A stretch of 64,000 nt of DNA from Echinometra lucunter. Lineage: Eukaryota > Echinodermata > Echinoidea > Camarodonta > Echinometridae. Position numbers and translations under genes: made by a program. Shown here piece by piece: positions 28,101 to 37,100 of the stretch (position 1 is the stretch's first letter; each line of letters opens with the position of its first letter). The stretch lies in contig CM057162.1 of the NCBI GenBank assembly GCA_029962745.1, forward strand, positions 21,982,227 to 22,046,226, given 5' to 3'. The notes under the pieces are model-generated. The model was given only the letters and a program-made list of their open reading frames with translations, had not been told where the DNA came from and ran no database searches.

Positions 28101-31100
28101 TTCATACCAAAGCGTTTTTTTTTTCAAAAAACGCTTTTATTCCGTTATATTTGTTTGGTGTGAAAGTATACCACTTTCACACCAAACAAATATAACGGAA
28201 TAAAACGGAATCAAATATTCCGCAATCTACGTGTGAGGTCTATCACTAGGTTTTGAGGTGTTTTGAAAACGGAATATTCCAAATATGACGCTTTATTTTT
28301 TGGTATGTACAGAAAAAAGGAAATAAAGCGGAATGAAATGTCAAAGGTCAACCAGGTTCCCACCAAAAACCTGGAAAATGCGGGAAACGAGTGAAAGCGC
28401 GGGTATCTTCGATCGCAGCGCTAGCGAGCTGCATTGATCGGCATGGAGTGCAGCGTACGTTCGCCGCTACTAGCTGCATGGACGCGAATCATGTATGAAG
28501 AAACAAACGCGTTAGCATTCGTACATGAGTTTAAAAATTAAACTATACATACAAATACAAAAAATGATTATTCAGTCAATTTAAACATATTGCAATAAGT
28601 TAAGTAATAATTATACATTTTATTCTGAATAACTGATTTGTTTTGTTACATATATCAAATAAAACAAAAAAATTATACAGCTAGAGATAGCAAAATGCAT
28701 GGTGGGTAATGACGTATTTCCGCACTCTCTCACACCGTAATATTACGCCTTCGCTCAAAACAGACTTCACTGGTTCAGTGTGAACAGAAACCAGAAGCGT
28801 TTTGGAAGCGTTTTGAAAGTGAAGCGTCATGAAATATAACGGCATGAATATTCCGTTTCGGCAGTGTGAAAACAGTTTAAGTCTAGAATAGAATATGCGG
28901 AGGTGAGCCCGCACCGCGAGTTGCTTGTTGCGAAGCCCTTAGCGGGTGGGGCCCAGGGTTCTGGCTTAGGGCCCTGATGGGGGTCTACAGGGAAAGCCAC
29001 TGCGGGGGTCAAGGGAGTGAAGCCCCCGGAAACTCCGGGGTTTTGGTACTAAATTTTCCCTCATTTCTTTTGTTTCCCTTTGCTTTCTTCTTTTCCCCCC
29101 TTTCCCTCATTTCCCACTCTTATACTTGCACTCTAAAAACTAAAATGTTAAATCACCATTTAGAAGGGCCGAGGAGTGACTACATTTTCAAAATGTTAGA
29201 TTAATTCTTTGAACATGCTGGATTCCACCCTTTATAGTGTTGAAATCCAACATTTTCAAAGTGCTAATCTTTTAAACATGTTAAATGGTGATTAAACATT
29301 TTAGTTTTTAGAGTGTAGTCTCTCTCGACCCAAGCAGTGAACAGGCAGCAATGGGTGGTGATGATAACATAAGGATGATTATCATGCAGTCAGTTAGTTT
29401 AGCGACACGAGAGCAAAATTATCGGTCTTACGCCGAGCCTTACGAAAAGTAAGCCGAGGGTTTTCACAATTGACGATCGACGGCCAATAGTACAGTCATT
29501 TCGTGGAAATGGCCCACCACTACTGCAACAGAAAAGGTTTCAACTGTTCTCGTATCATAATAATCCTCCTAATAGCATGCGAAAAGTTCTAAGGAATCCA
29601 TGTGGGGGAAAGTTATGAAAAATGCCAAAAATCATTGATAATTATGTCCTGCTTTGCATAATCGCCAACAGAGCCCACAATCAACATAAGAAAATGACAT
29701 CAGACTAAACTTTCAGAAAGGGGGAAAAATAATTTGACCAAACAGCAGAAAATTGTCACGGCCTTTGTAATTCTACTAAGGAAGGTTGTGATGTGAACTG
29801 ATGCGAATCCTTCAAAATGTGCAGTTTCATAGCACTTTTTATCAACGCCTATGTCAAGATATAAAAAAATTATTATTATTTTTTTTCATTCAAGATCATA
29901 CTTGTTTGACATGTCGACCCATGAACAGAACAAATTTAATGTTTGGAACAATACAAACCATGTAGCAGGAGCGGTGGAGCGTCTTTCAAAGGGGGGGGGG
30001 CACCAGCGAAAAAAAGCACTTCGGGGGGAAAAAAGGGACACTTACAAAAGCTAAACACAAGAAGGAAAATATACCCCTATATTATATTTAACACACTTTT
30101 AAGGGGAATTTTGACATACGATTTTTATCTTTATATGATAATTACTACTTTGCAATTGTATACTGCTCTCTCTTATCTATTTTGCGAGCGAGCGAAGCGA
30201 GCGAGCAAAAAATACTCAGTTTTTTTGGTTGTTGCTGAAAACCATGTTATTTGCAGTATATTTAAAATGGCCTATATACTTATAAAAACTACCGCAAGTT
30301 CATTTTATGGATGTTCCATAATTATCACTGTTATACTTCCATTTACTCTGTATATAGTTTTCCTCATGGTGACCAAGCTATAATGTTTTCAAAGCATTTT
30401 GTGAGGTCTCATAGCCACCGATCATAATTTATTACCAAAAATATTCAAAATGAATGGGTTTTTTAGAACAATACCATCAGGAATAGAAGAACAGTTAAGC
30501 CCTTCATGGTTACCACACACTACTTAAAATGCCTTGCGTGAGATATAATAAATAAGTGCGGGCTAGCGTAGCGAGCGAACGTTGGAAAGAAAAAGTGAAA
30601 AAAAAGTAAATAGAAATGAACCCTCCTTGCTTCAATTTAGGGGCACCGTTCCTTCCAATTAAAGTTGTGGTAGGCACTGTGCCCTTCCTGTCCCCTGCTC
30701 CTCTGCCTCGCACTGCAAAGCCTCTCTGATTCTTTGAAGCTGTTCGTAAATGGCTCTTTCAAGGACTTTAGGGAGCTTACCGGAGGTGAAAAGGAAATTT
30801 TAAACAAGAGGAAATGGCACAAGAGAGAAAAGGGACCTCTATCAGATTTGAAGGGACAGAAAGAGAATTGTACTATTTCAAATGAAAGAGAGACTGAAAA
30901 TGGGCACTTATCATAGCCGGACACTCATCAGGAATTAAAAGAGACACTTATCAGATTGGAAGGGGCACTAAATCGTGAGGAGAGATGGCATTTACTAGAA
31001 AGGAAAATGGGCACTTATCAGAAATTAAATTGGAATGTATCAAATTTTTAAAAGAGGCACTTGCCAGAATAGAAAAGGGACACTATCAGAAAACAAAAGG

Positions 31101-34100
31101 GCGCTAATTGCACATATGTAACGTTTTAACAGATGGAGAAATTGGACATACCAGGAAGGAAAAGGGGCACTTATCAGAAGTAAATGAGGGCACGTATCAG
31201 ATTTCAAATGGGGCATTTATCAGAGGTGAAAAGGGCACTCTGCAGAAGAGGAATAGCTTTATGAAAAAGGAAAAGAAGTAGTAAAGGGGGCAATAATCAC
31301 AATTTCAAAGGGATAATTATTATACAGTGTAAAAGACGTAAAGACGCACTTCAGAATGGAACGAACAGAGCGCTCTTAAAAAGGGAAAGGGGCACTAATC
31401 AGGAATAAAAAGGGCGCACTTCTAGGTTTTAAGAAGGGTAACTTATCTGAAACGAAAAGGGGCACTTATAAGTAGGCAAAAGGGCACTTATTAACAAAGA
31501 AAATGGGCCCTTCTAAGATGAAAGGGGGCACGAACAGGTTTGAAAGGGTGCATTTTCCTTGGACTGAAAGGGGGCATTGTTCTTGGACAAAAAGGGGCAC
31601 TTTTGGGGTGCTTCGAAAAGTGGGGGGGGGCGCTGTGCCCCCCCCCCCCCGGGAGCGCCGCCTCTGCCATGTAGCCTACCTTTGCATAAGGGTGATTGAC
31701 CAAGCCAGGTTCCATCCTCTAAACAGACCCATACAGCAGTGTTTGTGTTGCCTTGCATCATGTATCCTTCTCTGCATTCCCATATGATATAAGATCCTAT
31801 GGAAAGCGTTTGGTTAGGTAGGGTTGATATGGTGTTGGGTATAGGCTTTGGTATGTCACAACTAGCTGAAATCAAGCCTGTAGGCAAATAGTAGGGGAAA
31901 TATATCACAGAAGAACATGAATTTCATATACAAAATTCACCGTTAGCGTGTACATCTATCACTCTTTCTACCTCTCTTTCTCTTTCTCTCTTTCCATTCC
32001 TAACTCATTCCTCTGTCATATATTGGCATATCCAAGCATCCAACCATAGCCGCGGGGGGGGGGGGGCAAATTATTCAAGTCTGTGGTGATCCACATTTTT
32101 AAGGGCAGGTGCAGTAGATAAACAGGCCCCATCTATTCCTTTTCTTCTCATTTTTTTTTTTCAAAATGGAATACAATTTTGAGCCTGATGTAGCAGTAAA
32201 ATTAGAAGCAGGAGATAAATGCAATGATCTTAGTGACGATCTGTGAGCAAGCTTATTAGCGCGCAAGAAAAGTGTTTTCTTTCATTTGAAGTTTTGGACG
32301 GATGCATTGTCAAATGTAGTGTCGGGGATCGGAATTTTGACCCCTGAAGAGGGTGTTTATGTTTATACATTTCATACAATGCGGAGAAACCAGCTTGCAT
32401 TCTTTAGTTTGCTAATAAAGATGTTAAATAGATGCTATGTTGAATGACTTGTACAGGTACAGGTGAAGAATTTCTTTAATGTAGCTTGATTAGTGAGCTA
32501 GCTGCTTCACTCAGTATCCCTCCTCCTTTTAGAAAAGTAGTCCTGTAGTTACCCACAGGCTGTAATTGAAAAAAAAAAAAGAATTTGTATGTATTGTTGG
32601 GACAGTCATGCCATTTAATATTGGGATAAGTGTAATGTGATAGCCAAATGGTAGGGCAAGTCATTCTGCTACTTTGCCTGCGTGCAGGTCAGTCGAGTTC
32701 AGCAACTGCAGTTTTTGGTGAGAATCAACAAGTTTGGGAGTGTCCTGTAAGACTGCCAAGCTCCTGATAGTTGGTATGTAGAACTGAATAATTGCTCTTT
32801 ACAACTTTCGGATTTAACTTTAGGTTTACGTGATAATTTGATCATCTAAACTGAGTCTTTAGGATAAGTTGCACTGTTACAAGTATAGAAGATTACGATT
32901 AATCGAACATGAATGTATTTATGCCAAATCAAGTTGAAAGAATATATTTTTCTCTCAATGTTTAGGAGATGGGGATTTAAAAGTGAGTTTGTTCTGACAA
33001 AGATTACATTTGAACTGAGCAAAATTATTTGAATTTATTTGAACTTAGAGGGCAGCAAATTGTATAATTGAATATTTTGTAGATCTGTATGTTTATGTCC
33101 ATTCTGTCTATATACCTTGAAAATTTAGATATGAACATGATGAAGGGTGGATTTATTTTATAATAAATATGGGAAATTTGATAAAGAGATGAAGAGTTAT
33201 TGTCATACAAGTAAGCGTGATGTTTTCTTTACAATCATATACTTGTGTTTAATAGCAAGTCTGGTAAAATGAACGACTTAAATCGAAGTGATTCTTGAAG
33301 AAACAATAATAGAAATGGTTAAATATTGTCCATGCAACATCTTAGTGTAGGCGTGACATTGCAAGATTTTGATTATACTTTTGATTATACTTTTGATTAA
33401 ATTTATTCTAGCGACGGTCAAATGGCCTTGGTTCAAGTCGTGATCGTTGTGACTGCATGATATGATTCAACCTCTAATTCTGGAGTAGTTGAACTTGGGT
33501 GAGCATTTGATTAATTGCTTGTATAAGGAATTTTGAATTTATTAGTTCAAGAAAGACAAGAATTGCAGTAACAAGTGGTTGTAAAACTTAGAAAATTATT
33601 GATCTTGTCGGTTGTGTACTTTAGAATGAAAATGAGAGAAAGCACTTTTGGTATAATGAACAATTGTCTATTCTTGAAGTGCAAAGTTCAGAATCTTTTG
33701 TAATTTGAATGCAATTTTTTTTCGGCCCATATTTCCAAACTTAATATTCTGAATCCATTTCGTAGAATATTCATTTAGATACAGTTTTGTTTTCTAAAAT
33801 TTGATCTCATGATAATGTACTTTGAAGTACTGGTGTATAGCATAAAAAGAAAGGATTAACTGAATTGATATATATTTTAAATTGCTCTTGTGACTATGCA
33901 AGGCGAAGGTTTGTTAACAGAGGATAATAAGAGATTAGCTAAGAGAAACAAATAAGAGTATTTGTATGTCATTAGAAAGTGACGATGTTCTCGGGTTTGA
34001 CAGTTATTTCATTGTCTGTACTTAAGAATACAGACATATGGGGTTCATGAATAACTTGTCATTTCAGCTGAGGATCTTTAACATTTTCCAATTGGGTATA

Positions 34101-37100
34101 TTTTCATTTTGGCCACTGGAATATTTGATCTGTTTCTGCAGTTCTAAAATAATGATAATAATAATGATAATAATAATAATAATAATGATGATGATGATAA
34201 TGATGATAATAAAAACAATCTATTGCTTATATTGTATTCATTGCGAGTTGCATAAATGTTTACAATGTATTTACTGATTGTATTTTTCCTGTCTTTGCAG
34301 GGTTTTTTCTTTTGATTTGACTGATGAATTCGAAATAAACTACAACCAACCATACTACTAGTGCCTGTCCGCTTTATTGAAGTGTTCGTACCCACGAATG
34401 CCTGAGAATTCTTTTTTTTTTTTTTTAATCATGATGATGGTTCAGATTTGATTTTAATTCATAATATAACAACAGCGTTCAGTTTTCATGGACCAATCCC
34501 TCATCTCTCTCTCTCTCTCTCACTCTCTTTCTCTCTCTCTATCTTTCTCTTTCTCTCTATCTATCTCTCTCTTTCTGTCTTTGAAATTTCAGAGGCGAAT
34601 AGCCCACACGTCCTCTCTCCTGCTCTCTCTCTCTCTTTCGTCCACACTTGCTCGTGCTCTGCTCTACTTTCATTTGATTTTTGTTTTGTTTGTTTTTGTT
34701 TGTGTTTGTCAGTTGTATCGGATTGTAACCGCCCACTCTCCATCAATCAGTTCCTGGTAATTCCACTTTTCTTTGCTGGCACACGCACTATCCTTGCTAT
34801 AAAAATCGCGTTCATTCTGATGTTACCCATGTAGGCTACAATTACGTATGAACAAAGTTGTTTCTATTGAGGACAAACATCAAGTGAGTTAGTAATTGAA
34901 CAAATACTTCCTTATTTAAATCTGTTGATATAGTGTGTTGAAAACCACAAAATAAACGATCGAGAATTTTAGACCTCAAGTTAAAAACAAATCATATAAA
35001 GTGCGCAATATTGATATTTTTATGAAACCTTGAGTCAGTTGAGTGTGTACTTTTCTTTTTCCGCATTTTCTATGATAACACTTCGTGGATGTATCAAGTA
35101 TGATTGTTGCATAAACGGAAATTGGATCTTCTGCATAAATTACAAACATTTTCACAGAGTCACATTGTATCTGAATTCTATTATTTTACACTAGACTGGC
35201 AACTGCACTCCATAGGCCCCGTACTACTGGGGCTAGCTCTAACATCAGAAATACAAGCAATCTTACGATTGATTTGAATCGTATGTAAGTCTATGACAAA
35301 TCATGTACTAAAGAGTTACAACTGATCGTAAAAGATATCCCCCACCCATCTCATTAATTCAGTGACACAGCTAGAGACCGACAAAGCTAAAGACGACAAT
35401 TTTGGTGAAACATCGGGAAAGCAGTTAATGAAGATGCAGATAACGGAAAGCAATATAGGTCGATGCCATGTTCAACTTTCAATCTGTGCATAAAAAAACT
35501 TTGGACTATAGTGTGCACTGCTCTCCTATTTGTCTTTGATGTGTTGATTTTATCTCTGTGTAGATTTCTCTCTCTCTTCCTCTCTTTCTCCGACTCTCTC
35601 TCTCCATCTCCCTCCTCTCTCCTTTTCCTCTTTTTCTCCCTCTTTCTTTCTATTCCCCTCTCTCCCCCATTCTTGCCCAGTGCCACCCCAAAAGGGTGAT
35701 TTGTTACGCTTTTTCAAATTTGATTCTGTTCAACATGTGATATCTCTGCCAAACGGATGAATATTGCCATGAAAATGGTGTCATTTAAAAGCTGAATAAA
35801 CGCTCTATTATGCCTGCTAATATGAGCTCATTAGCACTTAAACTCGCGACACGCTTGATAGATATCCTTTGAAGGTTTCGATGGTGGTAGTACAAATAGA
35901 TGTAGAAGGCTTTATGGTACACCAAGTATTCTTTCTTGAAGATGAGTATGGTCCTGAAAAGGACCTACTCACTCTCGACGTTTCGGTAAGCATGTTCTTA
36001 CCGTCCTCAGGAGAATGGATAATTGATAATTGCCTAAATTGATAGAATAAGAATGACAAGGATAGGGGGGGGGGCAGCGGGGGTTGGAAGCAGTACTCAT
36101 TAACCATGTTAACTCTATGAGAGCGACCTATTTCTTACATAAAAAATGAATAACTTTGGTATACAAGAGGCAGGACATTTTATTTAGGTCTTATCTTACA
36201 GCTGAATAATAATCCAACTAATAAATACACATTATAAATTGATTAATTATTGATAATTGCCTAAATTCAAAATTTTTAAAAAAACCTTGAAATATATGTA
36301 TAACTAAATTCAACTCACACACAAAATCTCTGATAGCAATGCATTTCGTGCATCAAATCAAATTGTTATTTTACTTCAAAATTAATATAAGATATAATTA
36401 TGTTTTTAAAAGTCATTTTCGGATGTTCGAAATTGACATGATTATTTGCATATCCAAATTGGCATTATGAATTGAAGAAAGTCCCTACAATTATATATCT
36501 TCAGGAAGGAAATTTCATAAGTAATTCAAATATTGTGAGAAATTAATGGTCAGAGCAAAGGGGGGGGGGGAGAGATGTCGTGTTTAAAATAAAGTATTTT
36601 GGGGGTCCTCAAAAGTCAAATATTCTCACTCATAAAATGTTACCACCCCACCATACCTCATTTTTAATGCCTTTTTTAAAATCCTCAGGGAATGTCCTTT
36701 TAGAAAATGTATACTTTTTTAGGGATAGAGCCAATATTTTTAAAGTTATGAGCACTTAGATCCAGATAGGTGCGCGATTTTCAGATTTAGGTGGCGTAAC
36801 ACAAAAGAGGGCGATTTCATTACGCATCTTCAAGCACCACTCTCTGGACTTTGACTTCTCCCTCCTCTGGAGGGACAGCGACTGTCCATCCAAAGTACAA
36901 AGTATCCTTCTCCTTCCCCTTCTCTTCTTCCCTTTCATCTGGGTTGCAAGGGAATTATCCCTATTAAACACACACACACACACACACACCTTCAATTGTA
37001 TTGTCAACTTTCAACAAGTCTTATTCACGTTAACAATTCAGTTCGTTCCGATGAGATACCGTGGTGTTTTGCAGACAATGGTTATTCATGGTATATGAAA

